A stretch of DNA of 64,000 nt. Source: Nageia nagi. Its lineage: Eukaryota > Pinophyta. The position numbers and the translations under genes are program-made. Of this stretch, positions 50,425-61,580 are shown piece after piece. The stretch spans positions 186,434,001 to 186,498,000 of the forward strand of contig JBITNC010000001.1 of assembly GCA_050084985.1 (NCBI GenBank). The letters run 5' to 3'. The notes under the pieces are model-generated. The model ran no database searches, was not told where the DNA came from, and worked only from the letters and a program-made list of their open reading frames with translations. Numbering within the stretch: position 1 is the stretch's first letter; each line of letters starts with the position of its first letter.

Positions 50425-50917
50425 TGTAGACAACTCAGCATCAAATCCGTTTCACTCCATGTCACCTGGTTGAGGTGTTTTCCTTCCTTTTACATAGTTT
50501 AATAGGCTGTAATGATTGGAGGCTATGCAGTTCATGGCTACAGCAAGAATGCGCTAAAACATTTCAATCTAATGAAGTAGTTGGTAACTGACCTGACAAC
50601 ATAACGTTTATAGTGGATGTGAGCTGTAAATACTTTAATTACAAACCAACTTAAGTAGAGCATGAGAAAAAGGGACTCTAGTCTAATTTCAGATGAGCTC
50701 TAGAAATAAACTTCAGATGAGCTTCAGAAAGCATCTAGCACCAGAAAATGTCTAGCACCAAAAAGCGTCTAGCACCAAAAAGCATCTATAGTTTAGCTCC
50801 AAAAACTATTTAAAGGTTTCTGAAATGTTGTGAAGCTCAAGGATTGTAATCTTGCTCCATAGTAATACAATCTGTTATCTAATGTTTCAATATTCTATAA
50901 TGGTCCAATTTTCTTCA
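50425..50917 (+). repeat. left LTR of copia element
   Basis: 493 bp, starts TGTAGACAACTCAGC, ends TTTTCTTCA. It holds three copies of a 17 bp TCTAGCACCA-containing unit near 50735-50785, against two in the right LTR, explaining the 17 bp length difference. A TATTTAAA box lies at 50807-50814. Confidence 0.95.
50807..50814 (+). promoter_or_regulatory. TATA-like box, copia left LTR
   Basis: TATTTAAA about 110 bp before the LTR end, conserved at 55588-55595 in the right LTR. A likely core promoter by position only. Confidence 0.45.
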
Positions 50918-50919
50918 TT

Positions 50920-50931
50920 TGGTATCAGAGC
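50920..50931 (+). other. primer binding site of copia element
   Basis: TGGTATCAGAGC, the perfect plant initiator tRNA-Met complement, two bases after the LTR end. Confidence 0.95.
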
Positions 50932-51024
50932 ATTGTTGGGTCTGAGCTGGGTTTGAGAAAGCTTGTGGCTTCTAGCAATTGTAAAAGTTGCTTGTAGTGT
51001 TTTGGTTTCTTATTTGCAGGTATA

Positions 51025-51999
51025 ATGGCCAGCAACACAAGCTCATCCATTCCCATTCCGGAGTTTGATGGTAGTGACTATGGATATTGGAGAATCAAGA
51101 TACAAACTTTGCTCACTAGTAAAGATTTGTGGGATGTTGTTGATGATGGCTATGTAGAGCCAGTAGATTGGAGCTCTCTTTCTGCAGAAGATAAGAAAGC
51201 TATGAAGGAATGTAGGAGCAAGAACTCTCTTACCTTGTCTCATCTCCAAGTAGCTCTTGATAGGAGCATTTTTCCAAGAATTGCAGGCTGCAAGAAAGCC
51301 AAAGAGGCTTGGGCTATGTTGAAGGTAGGATTCCAAGGGAGTGATCAAGTGAAGGAGGTAAAATTGCAGATTCTAAGGATAGAATTTGAGAATTTAAAAA
51401 TGAAGGAGAGTGAAAAAGCTTCAGATTATTGTGTTAGAGTGAAAGAGATTATGAACAAAATGCTAACTCTTGGAGAGACCTTGGAGAAGGCCATTGTAAT
51501 CAAAAATATTCTGAGATCTCTTACCAAGAAGTGGCATCACATTACTGTGATATTGATGGAGAAAAAAGACCTCTCTCAAATGGAGATAGATTCTCTCATT
51601 GGCTGCCTTATGTCTCATGAAGAAATGGTTGATGATGAACCAGTCCAATCTAGTAAAGAGGAGAAAGCCTTTGCTACAAAAGAAGGTGATTCTAGCTCAA
51701 ATGGATAAGGTAGAGGTAGAGGTAGAGACCAACAAAGAGGGAGAGGTAGAGGTAGAGGAAGAGGAGGCTATTCCAGCACAAGAGGAAGAGGTAGAAGCAA
51801 TGGTGACAAGAGGAATGCTCAATGTTACTACTACAACAAGTATGGGCATTATGAGAGGGAGTGTAGAACAAAACAAGCGACAAATGGTGATGGAAAAGTG
51901 GCAAATTTTGGAGAGGAAGAAGAGTATGGTGAAACTCTCTTTCTTTCCATGGAGGAGACATCCAATATGGCTGAAGAAAAATAAGAGGAGACTTGGTTT
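51025..51999 (+). pseudogene. gag: copia gag
   Basis: Starts at ATG 51025 (MASNTSSSIPIPEFDGSDYG). The UBN2/gag-polypeptide pattern is clear: YGYWRIKIQTLLTSKDLWDV, then KKAKEAWAMLKVGFQGSDQV, LRIEFENLKMKESEKASDYC and MEKKDLSQMEIDSLIGCLMS. After a stop at 51706 (CAA to TAA fits) the same frame gives an Arg/Gly-rich tract (51709-51810) and a CCHC knuckle at 51823-51864. The second Cys of the knuckle has become Tyr (TAC at 51832, one transition from TGC), so zinc binding is probably lost. A further TAA lies at 51982. Gag forms the particle and binds element RNA. Confidence 0.92.
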
Positions 52000-52560
52000 T
52001 TGGACTCTGGATGTTCAAACCATATGACCGGTAAGGGGGAGCTACTTTCATCCATGGACCATTCCTACAAGTCAAGTATCAAGCTTGGCAATAATTCTGC
52101 AATTCAGGTGGCTAGTAAAGGCATGCTTGAGGTACCTACCAAGCATGGGATGAAGAAGATGCACAATGTGTATCACACTCTAGATATGGCTCATAGTTTG
52201 TTGAGTATTGGGCAAATTTTGGAAAATAACTACAAGCTAGTCTTTGATGAGGGTAAGTGTGAAATTTTTGATAAGAACCATGGGCATAAGTTAGTTACTA
52301 CTGTTAAAATGTCTCCAAATCATTTATTCCCATTGAAACTTGGAAAAAAGGGGGATAACATTCTTGCAAATGTGGCTGTTAAAGATGAGTCTTGGTTATG
52401 GCATCTTAGATTCGGACATGTAAATTTCAGTAGTTTGAAACTATCTCATAAGCTAGTTCATGGTTTACCTCTTGTTGAAAATCCAAAATCAGTTTGTGAA
52501 GGTTGTGTGTTGGGCAAGCAAACAAGGCAGAAATTTGATCATGGGAAAGCATGGAGGGCC
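52000..52560 (+). pseudogene. copia protease and GAG-pre-integrase region
   Basis: FLDSGCSNHMTG with catalytic Asp at 52003 is the classic copia protease site (DSG.S.H). HSLLSIGQILENNYKLVFDE marks the protease end. The zinc-binding pre-integrase segment follows: LWHLRFGHVNFSSLKLSH and then CEGCVLGKQTRQKF, giving the H-H-C-C set. This 190-codon stretch is unbroken in the gag frame until TAG 52573. Confidence 0.93.
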
Positions 52561-53300
52561 TCATTCCCACTATAGTTGGTTCATACTGATTTATGTGGAC
52601 CAATGCAAAACAAAAGTCTTGGTATGAGCTCTTATTTTCTCACCTTCATTGATGATTTTAGTAGAATGAGTTGGGTCTATTTTTTGAAGCATAAAGATGA
52701 AGCATTCGAGTTTTTTAAAGAATTCAAAGAGATGGTTGAGAATGAATGTGAACATAAGATTAAATGTGTGAGGAGTGATAGAGGAGGAGAATATTCTTCT
52801 ACTAATTTTTCTAAGTTTTGCAAGTAAAATGGCATCAAAAGATAGTTTACTATAGCCTATACTCCTCAACAAAATGGTGTCTCAGAGAGGAAGAATAGAA
52901 CTCTCATGGAGATGGCAAGATGTTTGATGCAATCCAAAAAATTGTATTACATGTATTGGGCTGAAGCGGTAAAGACAGCCAACTACATCTTGAATAGGTG
53001 TTCCACTAGTGCCATTGATGGCAAGACCCCCTATGAGGCTTGGTATGATAAGAAGCCTACTGTCTGACATTTCAGAGTTTTTGGGTGTTTGGCATATGCT
53101 CATGTGCCAAAGGAGCATAGAAAAAAGTTGGATGCAAAGAGTGAACCATGTGTGTTCATTGGATACAGTGATGAGAGTAAAGCATATAGGCTTTACAACC
53201 CCAAAACCAAGAAAACACTTATCTCCCAGGATGTCATTTTTTAGGAGGGGAAAGTGTATGGACAGTAGCAAAAATGCATTGTAGACATTGGAGGAGGAGT
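52561..53300 (+). pseudogene. copia integrase core
   Basis: The catalytic set is present: D in LVHTDLCGPM, D in CVRSDRGGEYSSTNF and E in NGVSERKNRTLMEMARCLM. Also seen are YFLTFIDDFSRMSWVYFLKH, YWAEAVKTANYILNR and PYEAWYDKKP, then FRVFGCLAYAHVPKEHRKKL and FIGYSDESKAYRLYNPKTKK. Stops at 52573, 52825, 52843, 53065, 53242 and 53266 break it, all in the one frame; most fit C-to-T at CAG/CGA or TGG to TAG. Integrase ahead of RT is what makes this copia, not gypsy. Confidence 0.93.
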
Positions 53301-55271
53301 GACCAGCCATGAAGATACTTCACAAGCAAAGAATCTACAGCCCAAAAGATCAAATTCCCTTCCAAACCTCCAAGTGGTGCCTCCAAGTCCTCCATCAAGT
53401 CCATCTCAAAGCTCAAAATCCACTCCAAGCTCACCTTCAAGTGGTGGCTCTCCAAATGTGATCCAAGAAGTGATGAAGACCAAGAGAGGTAAAAGACACT
53501 TTCAAAACCATCCTCCTTCTCAAGTTTTAGATCAAAATTTCCATCAAAGATTATCAAGAAGTCAATTTCATGAAATGGAGAAGTTTGTTAAGCAATTTAG
53601 CAATATGGAACTTGATGAGGATCCAAAGGGTGAGATGGTGAACTATGCTTTGTGTGCAGTACCAAATACTAATATTTCTATTTTTGATCCATCTTGTTAT
53701 GAGGAAGCTTGCACCAAAAATGTGTGGGTGAAGGCTATGCAAGAGGAGCTTCACTTCATAAACAAAAATGACACTTGGGAACTTTGTGAGTTGCCCAAAG
53801 GAAAGAGGTGTGTGGGCTCCAAGTGGGTCTACAAGACCAAGTACAATAGTGATGGTACCATAGAGAGACACAAAGCAAGATTGGTTGCTAAAGGCTTCAC
53901 ACAAAAACATGGTGTAGACTTTGAAGAGACTTTTGCACCAGTTGCAAGGCAAGAAATAGTAAGGTTGCTCCTTTCAATGGCTACCCAAAACCATTGGAGT
54001 GTCTACCACATGGATGTGAAGAGTGCATTCTTGAATGGTTACTTGGATGAAGAGGTTTTTGTATAGCAACCTCAAGGTTTTCAAGTGCAAGGCAAAGAAC
54101 ATCATGTGTACAAGCTCAAGAAGGCCTTGTATGGTCTTAAGCAAGCTCCAAGAGCTTGGTACACTCGCATAGATGGATACTTTCAAAATTTTGGACTCAT
54201 GAGGAGCAAGAATGAGCCAACACTCTACATCAAGAGAGAAGGTAATAAGATTTTGCTTGTTTCTCTTTATGTTGATGATTTGATATATATGGGAAGTGAT
54301 CCCATATTGAACAACAAGTTTAAGACTGATTTGATGAATGAGTTTGAAATGAAGGATTTGGGCCTTATGAGGTACTTTCTTGGCATGGAGGTCCACCAAT
54401 GTCAAGAAGAGATTTTTGTTTATCAAAGCAAATATGCAAGGAACATGCTTTCTAAGTATGGTATGATGAATTGTACTACTATTCACAATCTTGTAGCTCA
54501 TGGTAAGTTGCTTTGTAAGGATGATGGTGCTCCAAAAGCAAGTGTGACAGAATTTAGAAGCATTGTTGGCAGCCTTATGTTCCTTTGCAACACTAGGCCT
54601 GATATACAATTTATTGTCTCTTTGGTATCTAGATACATGAATGATCCTTCTATTTTGCATTTGAAGGCTATAAAATGCATTTTGAGGTATGTCAAAGGTA
54701 CCACTAGTTATGGTCTTCACTACTCTCATGTTGAAAAGTTTAAGCTTGTTGGTTTTAGTGACACTGATTGGGGCAGTAATTTGGATGATAGGAAGTCCAC
54801 TTTTGGGAAATGTTTCTCATTTGGTTCAAGAATGATAACATGGAGTTATAAGAAGCAATCTACAGTTGCTCTCTCTTCTTGTGAGGCTTAGTATATAGCC
54901 CTCATCACAGCTAGTGCACAAGCCTTATGGCTAAGGAAACTACTTGATGAAATTGTGAGAAACAACATGGACCAACAATTCTTTACTATGACAACCAAAG
55001 TGCCATTCAGTTAGCACACAATCCCATCCACCACAGTAGGTCAAAGCACTTCCAACTCAAGTACCACTTCATTCGTGAAATGGTGGAGAACAACCAAATT
55101 GAGCTTCACTATTGCAACACTAAGATCAACTTGGCTGATATTTTCATAAAAGGTGTTGTCAAAGCTCAGTATGTGATGCTGAGAGACTCCATGGTGAGTC
55201 CTCTTTGCATCAAGGGGGAGAATGTAGACAACTCAGCATCAGATCCATTTCACTCCATGTCACCTGGCTAA
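53301..55271 (+). pseudogene. pol: copia reverse transcriptase and RNase H
   Basis: After a Ser/Pro-rich linker (LPNLQVVPPSPPSSPSQSS), RT reads WVKAMQEELHFINKNDTWEL, CVGSKWVYKTKYNSDGTIE, ARLVAKGFTQKHGVDFEETF, MDVKSAFLNGYLDEEVFV, stop 54064, then LKKALYGLKQAPRAWYTRI and the intact LYVDDLIYMGSD. RNase H has NTRPDIQFIVSLVSRYM, GFSDTDWGSNLDDRKSTFGK and TVALSSCEA with TAG 54889. One base is missing near 54952, then the next frame gives YYDNQSAIQLAHNPIHHSRS, KHFQLKYHFIREMVE and NLADIFIKGV. The frame runs 49 bases into the right LTR and stops at TAA 55269-55271. Confidence 0.94.
55211..55222 (+). other. polypurine tract of copia element
   Basis: CAAGGGGGAGAA directly before the right LTR TG, the usual copia plus-strand primer; it also codes for the C-terminal IKGEN of pol. 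Confidence 0.9.
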
Positions 55272-55698
55272 GGTGTTTTTCTTCCTTTTACACAGTTTAA
55301 TGGGCTATAATGATTGGAGGCTATGCAATTCGTGGCTATAGCAAGAATGTGCTAAAACATTTCAATCTGATGAAGTAGTTGGTAACCGACCTGACAACGT
55401 AACATTTATAGTGGATGTGAGCTGTAAATACTTTAATTACAAACCAACTTAAGTAGAGCATGAGAAAAAGGGACTCCAGTCTAATTTTAGATGAGCTATA
55501 GAAACAAACTTCAGATGAGCTCCAAAAAGTGTCTAGCACCAGAAAGCGTCTAGCACCAGAAAGCATCTGTAGTTTGGCTCCAGAAACTATTTAAAGGTTT
55601 CTAAAATGTTGTGAAGCTCAAGGATTGTAATCTTGCTCCATAGTAATACAATCTGTTATCTGATGTTTCAATATTCTGTAATGGTCCAATTTTCTTCA
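55223..55698 (+). repeat. right LTR of copia element
   Basis: 476 bp, TGTAGACAACTC to TTTTCTTCA, with two TCTAGCACCA units and TATTTAAA at 55588-55595. The first 49 bases are coding for the end of pol. Confidence 0.95.
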
Positions 55699-55703
55699 TC
55701 CAT
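55699..55703 (+). repeat. target site duplication TCCAT, right (copia)
   Basis: Matches 50420-50424; repeat copy C resumes directly. Confidence 0.95.
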
Positions 55704-55859
55704 TAGGTATATAAGCATATCCTTATCCACCCATAGATATGGTACTTGTAGTAAATACCTCATATGCACATGGTTGAGAAGTTCAATTATTTCATTGGAA
55801 AGATTAGCATACCAAATTTGATCCTTAATCCAACTCATCAATCTTAGATCAATCTCCAT
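55699..55859 (-). pseudogene. plant-mobile-domain-like ORF remnant, copy C, N-terminal part
   Basis: Minus-strand start of the relic (MEIDLRLMSWIKDQIWYANL) with an Ala to Ile/Thr-type change at NEIIELLNH, truncated by the copia insertion. The rest is at 49750-50424. Confidence 0.45.
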
Positions 55860-57030
55860 TAGGAATGTGTGATATTCTAATAGGATAAAACAAGGTATAT
55901 ATTAGTATCATATTATGCAATTTCATAAATTGAAAAGGGTAATAACATTTTATGAATACATATGATATCATGATAAATATTATATTATGCATATCTTTAG
56001 TCTACCATGTCAATGATGGTGCTTACACTAGTGCTCGCATAGGGCTCTTTTGATTCTATTCAAGTCAAACCAAAGGAAAATTAACAAAAAGTAAAACAAC
56101 TTGAAGAAAAATGATAACTACATTCAATGCATAATCAGGATTCCTTAGTACAACATCCTAAACCCTCAGGTTTTTAAAATGAATTCATAAGCAAATTCAT
56201 ATTTATTACCATTATATTTTATAACTTTAAAAGATCATAATATCTAATATTTGTATATCTAATAATATAAGTAATATTTTTGTCACTTAATTGTAATTTT
56301 TGTTCTCATGTATGTTATATTTTAGGTTAGATTTTCAATATGGAGATTCACCTAGGTGAAAACTCTAAAAACCACTTTGATAGGATGGTTTATGAAACCC
56401 TTAGTTACATGTAAGTAATAAAATGGATTCTAACCTTTTATTTTAGCCTTGACTAAAACTATTTATTATTAATTAAATATTCAATATGTGAAAGAGATAA
56501 TGGTGGATAAGACTAAATGGGGGTCCTTTAAAACCTAATCAATTACTAACTATTTAGGAGAGAGCTTGAACTAGTTAGAAGACCTAGATATCTTGTAATG
56601 TCATACCTATTTTATGTGAAATAGATTAGTCTACATGATGGTGTGGGAATATATACCAACCTTAGAAGGTTGGTATCCATTTATCCATGGTGTACTATTT
56701 ATTTTGGATAATTGCATGAATAACAAAAGTTTCCTCCAATTTTATTTTCCATCTAGTAATAGATCTTAGACAAAAAATTATTATGAGGGGAATGGATATT
56801 TATAAAAATTTACTAGTTTCTTTTAAACCAAATTGACCAAAGAAATATAGTTGATAAAGTGTTTCAAATTATAAGGGAGTCATTTGAATTTGAAGAGGGG
56901 AGCCACTCATGCATAAGATCTCCTACAAGCAAGGGAAGATCTTTTCAAATAGAATAAAATGAGCAAAACCTTTATCATAATCATTTAGTAAAAGTACAAT
57001 GTAACAATAGATGGGATATTATCTTTGATG

Positions 57031-58094
57031 TCTCCCCAAATATAAAAGATAGAATTACTTTAGGCCATCCATGCTTTTAGAGATTATCACCAAAGAGGCA
57101 TTTGTCATGAACTATAACCCATATAAAATATTTTGTTTTATATGGAAGACCATATTTTTTTCAAAACCACTAGGGAAAGGTGGCAAGAAATATCGATAGA
57201 GATAGCTCTAAAGGTAGATATAGGGTCTAAACTAATTATTATTTTCCATCAAATTTGAGCTGATAAAAGAGGAAGAGGGATTACAAATCAATAAATTTTT
57301 CATCAATCAAATTAAGGGACATAGGATTCAATTATTTTTAAACTTTTTACCACATATAATTTTTATTGGACCAAGAATAATAGTCCATTATAAGATTTCC
57401 CCAAAACCTAGTTAAGAGTATTTAAATATTAAGAAAATTATTTAAATAAGAGAAAGGGGAAGAGGAAATCTAGGTGTCTTACTAGAAGTTTGACATGTCT
57501 CCTATAACTAGCTTCTATTTTAGAAAACTTACAATCTACTTCTTTATCTTGTGTAAACCATTCCTCACAATGGATCCTATTGAAGTCTTATCAAATATGA
57601 AGATGCACTTGGGCTTATCATTGTCTAAGTATTTTAATTAGAGAGATTTTCTTCACTATGATTTGTGATATAAGAATAACCGTATTGATTTTCTTACCAA
57701 GTTTATGTTCATTATTATAAGATGTCTAATGCTCAAACCACCTTTGTTTAATTTTGATACTACTAGATTTAAGGTGATTTGTGATAAGGCATGTGACATG
57801 AAACTTGAAAAAATACCCCTATCATAAATAACATGTTGTGAAATAATGGAACATATATTTTTTTCTAAATTTTAAAAATATTTTGTTGTTATTATTTTTG
57901 TATTTAATATCTCAATACTTATCTCAATTAGTGTTTCATGATATTGTAAACTATCTTAAAATCTAACTCGAAATCAATTGTATGTTATCATTAAGTGTAT
58001 CTCAAATTATGTTGCATAATATATCAAAATATGTCACATGATATTACAAACTATATCTCAAATTATATTACATAATATTTCAAAATATGTATCA
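57031..58094. other. AT-rich flank beyond the triplication, no gene recognised
   Basis: Many stops in every frame and no motif. The 57.84-58.09 kb part repeats words such as ATATCTCAAATTAT and TCAAAATATGT in loose, irregular tandem order. Confidence 0.5.
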
Positions 58095-58240
58095 AGTTAA
58101 CTTAATTCATATCTCAAACTCTATCTCCTTATGTCTCTAATGATTGCTCAATGTATAGCTCAAAAAAAATGGCATAAACATTTATAAATTTTTAAACAAG
58201 TTACCTTATATTAATTTTTATTATATTAATTGGTATTATA
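58095..58240 (+). repeat. spacer repeat before telomere-like block 1
   Basis: Runs from ATCTCAAACTCTATCT through CTCAATGTAT to TTACCTTATATTAA and ATTAATTGGTATTATA. The same order recurs at 58611-58761 with substitutions and small indels, placing a spacer of one kind before each of the first two telomere-like blocks. Confidence 0.75.
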
Positions 58241-58250
58241 CTATTATATT

Positions 58251-58605
58251 TTAGATTTTAGGGTTAGGGATAAGGTTAGGGGTTAGGGTTAGGAGTTAGT
58301 AGTTAGGGTAAGGGTTAGGGGTTAGCAGTTACTAGGATTAGGGTTTTATGTTTAGGATTAAGGTTAGCTTTGAAGGTTAGGGGTTGGGGTTATAGTTAAT
58401 GAATAGGGTTAGTACAAGATAGAAATTTGAGGTTATTTTTTAGGGTTTGTGGTTAGGGGTTAGGGTTTTGGGGTCAAGGTTTAGTGGTAAGGATTAGGTT
58501 ACTTAGGTGTTAGTGGTTAGGGGTAAGGGTTAGAATAATTTGGGGTTAGTGCATGATTAGTGGTTAGGTTAGGGGTTAGGGTTAGGTAAGGGTTACGGTT
58601 AGGTT
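58251..58605 (+). repeat. telomere-like degenerate repeat block 1
   Basis: Built of TTAGGG, TTAGGGG and related heptamers and octamers (GGGTTAG, GGGGTTAG, AGTGGTTAG), heavily mutated. The two-T form TTAGGG predominates; the usual plant telomere unit TTTAGGG is rare. No gene. Confidence 0.88.
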
Positions 58606-58610
58606 AAAAA

Positions 58611-58761
58611 TTAAATGACTTAGTTGATGTCTCAAACTCTATCTTGATACTTATGCCTCTAATTAAGATTCAATGTATGTCTATAAAATTATGGTTGAAA
58701 CACTTGGAAAGTTTTTAAAAAGTTATCTTATATTATGTTTTATTCTATTAATTGGTATTAT
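58611..58761 (+). repeat. spacer repeat before telomere-like block 2
   Basis: Second copy of the spacer at 58095-58240, about 516 bp downstream, so spacer plus telomere-like block looks duplicated as one composite unit. Confidence 0.75.
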
Positions 58762-59310
58762 AGGGTTAGGTTTTAGGGGTAGGAGTTAGGGTCAAGACTT
58801 AGTTATTAGGTTGAAAATTAGGGGTTAGTGTTAGGGATTAGTGTTATTGGTAAGAGTTAGTGGTTAGTAGTTAGGGTGTTAGGGTTTGGGGTTAAGAACT
58901 AAGTTTATAGTTAAATTTAACTATTAGGGTTACAAGTTATGGTTAGGGTGAATACTTAGGCTTAATGGTTAGGAGTTATGGGTTTGGGTGAGGTGTTAGT
59001 ATATAGAGTGGATTTTGGTTAGGGTTAGGGTATATGAGTAAGGTACTATATAGGTGTTAGTGGTTAGGCTTAGGGTTAGGACTAGGGGTAAGGGTTAGGG
59101 GTTAGCAATTAGGATAAGGGGTAAGGGTTAGGGATTAGGAATTAGGGTTCATGATTAGGGCTTAAGGGTTAGTGGTTAGGGTTTAGGGGTAAGGGTTAGG
59201 GTTAAGGGTTAGTACTTAGAATTAGGGTTAAGGGTTAGTGCTTAGAATTAGGGTTAAGGGTTAGTGCTTAGAATTAGGGGTAAGGGTTAGGATGTTTGGG
59301 TTTAGGGATA
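58762..59310 (+). repeat. telomere-like degenerate repeat block 2
   Basis: Same composition as block 1. Between about 59195 and 59285 a 28 bp higher-order unit (TTAGGGTTAAGGGTTAGTGC plus TTAGAA) is repeated three times, showing recent local amplification inside the old block. Confidence 0.88.
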
Positions 59311-60704
59311 ATTTGTATTATATTATTTTTTAATTAAAATTAGGGATAACACAATAAATTATGTGATAAAATCATAATATTGTAATACATTATAACATCC
59401 ATAAATGAAATCAAATACATCATAACATTCATTAAAATATAAATAAAAATATTGAATGCTTCAAGTTCACTTTATTAATTATTTAAATGTCATTATCATT
59501 AACATCATGTATAATAGGCTTTCATCTAGGATTACTTTCAATTGATAACCACATTTTCTCATCTTCAACATCTAGGATGAAAAACGTTAACTACAATATT
59601 GTGGTAAAACATAAGGATCCTTATCACATTCATCCTCCTCACATGACTTCACATAGGGAACTTGTCCTCATCTGATGGCACATTCATCCTCCTCATAGGA
59701 CTTCATGTAGAAAACTCATCCTCATTTGATGATACATTTATATTCTTTAGAGGACTTCATGTAGGCATCTCATCATCATGGATTACACATCAACCATTCT
59801 CTAATAAATCTATCACATTTTATCCTTAGTAGGTGATACATCATCAATCATCCTATGTCTCATCATAGTGATGTAAAGTCATTTACATGGTTCAAAATAA
59901 ATTTTAAAAATCATATTTAAATATCACTTATATCAATAAAAAAATTAATTATAAATTTATAATCAAGAAAGTTTACAAAGTACTAATCAAAGAATCTTTA
60001 TTATGCTACTAATCTAAAATATATAATGTATTTAATGTACTAAAGTGTTTATTTCAAAGTTTTGTAAGTTATTAATCAAAACTAAATTTAAAGTATTATT
60101 AAAGTAATAATTTATTATTAATATATTTAAGTTTTTTAAAATATGCATATAATTAATTTATGTTCTTTATTATTTTATTTTTTCCCTTAAAAAGCAATCT
60201 CTATCTCAGTTCCTATCTCAATTCTTGTCGTAAATCATGACATATATAATGACATGAATCATTAGAAATTCAAAAAAAAAAACACTAGTCATGTCACTTT
60301 CAATATGGCTAATTTTAGTATTCCAAAGGAGGTTCAAAAATATACTTTTTTGTAGGATACCATAAACTAAGTAGTTTCCAAATTTTTTTTATGGCTTTCC
60401 TATATTTTTACATGGTTCTCTATGATATTTCAAGTTTTTTATAGGATTCTTAATTTTTACAGGAAAGAGGAATTCTAGCTAATTTCTAGAGTTTTTTTTT
60501 CATAAATTTATGCTAGGTAAGTATAATTCATAAAAGGCTTTCAAGGTTTTTAAATTTTGTTCTAAGATTTTGCTAGGGTTAATAGAATTTTAATAAAAAA
60601 AATTTAGGGTTTTTATAATTTTGCTAGGTCTTTTATAATTTCTCTAGGATTTTCAAAATGTTGATAGATTTAAAAAAATCATAATAAAACTAGACAAATA
60701 ATAT
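59311..60704. other. AT-rich spacer between telomere-like blocks
   Basis: No gene recognised; a 62-codon frame at 59487-59675 falls partly in a short tandem repeat (59629-59784). From about 60.3 kb the text turns T-rich on the plus strand with recurring TTTTATAGG/TTTTGCTAGG words leading into block 3. Confidence 0.5.
59629..59784 (+). repeat. short tandem repeat, about 55 bp, three units
   Basis: Each unit contains CATTCATCCTCCTCA or a variant, then GACTTCA(C/T)(A/G)TAG and CTCATC(C/T)TCAT(C/T)TGATG. The third unit is the most diverged. Confidence 0.65.
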
Positions 60705-61580
60705 TTAAGGTTTAGGGTTTAAGGTTAGATTTATGGTTATAATTAGCTATTAGGGTAAGGTTTTAGGGGTTGGGGTTATGTGTTAGGGTTAGGGGTTAGT
60801 AACTAGGGTTAGTGATTAGGGTATAGGGGTTAGGTGTAGGGGTTAGGGATTTAGGATTAGGAGTTAATGGTTAGGTTTAGGATTAGGGTTAGTTATTAGG
60901 GTAAGGAGTTAGGATTATGGTTAACAATTAGGGATAATGGTTAGGGGTTAGGGTTAATGTACTTAGCTATTAGGGTTTTAAGGTTAGGGTTAGCTGTTAA
61001 GATTTGGGATTAGGGGAAAGGGTTAGGGTACTTAAGGGTTAGTGATTAGGGTTATAGGTTAGGTTTAGGGTACTTAAGGGTTAGTGATTAGGGTTATAGG
61101 TTAGGTTTAGGGTACTTAATGGTTCATATTTAGAGGTTGTTATTAGGTGTTAGGATTTGGGGATAAGAGTTAGGTTACTTCGTAATTTATGGTTTGATTT
61201 GTGGGTAAAGATTAGGGATTATAAGGTAGGGTTATTATTAGCTATTGGATTAGAGATTAAGGTTGGGTTAGTGATTAGGGTTATTGGTTATCATTTATAG
61301 GTTAGGCTTATGTTTTAGGGTTAGGGATTAGGGTTTGTACATTAAGGATAAGGGTTAGGGTATTTAGGGGTTAGTTACTAGGGTTAGGGTAATTATAGGA
61401 TATGGTTTAAGGGTTTAGGTTAGGTGTAAAGGTTTAAGAGTAAGGATTAGGATACTTAGGATTTAATGGATAGGGTTAGGATTAAATTTAAGGTTTAAAG
61501 TACTTAATGGTTAGTGACTAGGATTATAGTTAGGGATTAGGGTTAGGGGTAAAGGTTTAGCTATTTAAGTTTAGGGTTAA
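60705..61580 (+). repeat. telomere-like degenerate repeat block 3
   Basis: The largest block, again TTAGGG-type. A 49 bp unit (GGGTACTTAAGGGTTAGTGA plus TTAGGGTTATAGGTTAGGTTTA-like text) is directly duplicated at about 61025-61120. It ends at 61580 in TTAGGGTTAAGGACATCACA. Confidence 0.88.

Larger units (their letters stand above)
50425..55698 (+). mobile_element. complete but defective Ty1/copia retrotransposon (5274 bp)
   Basis: TG...CA LTRs (493 and 476 bp), initiator-Met-type PBS, gag-protease-integrase-RT-RNase H in copia order in one frame from 51025, PPT and TCCAT duplication. Ten in-frame stops and one frameshift near 54952 disable it. The first 215 bp of the LTRs differ at 16 positions by my count (about 7 percent), all transitions. 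It sits in the third copy of the 5 kb repeat, inside the minus-strand relic. The sublineage within copia is not assigned. Confidence 0.97.
55699..57030 (+). repeat. 5.0 kb tandem repeat, copy C, right part
   Basis: Resumes at TCCATTAGGTATATAAGC, matching A and B after their empty copia sites, and ends CTTTGATG at 57030, after which unique sequence (TCTCCCCAAATATAAAAG) begins. It is more diverged from A and B than they are from each other. Confidence 0.95.

Noticed and set aside
58251-61580. True chromosome end
   Set aside because: Units are heavily degenerate and flanked on both sides by transposon sequence, so the blocks are interstitial.
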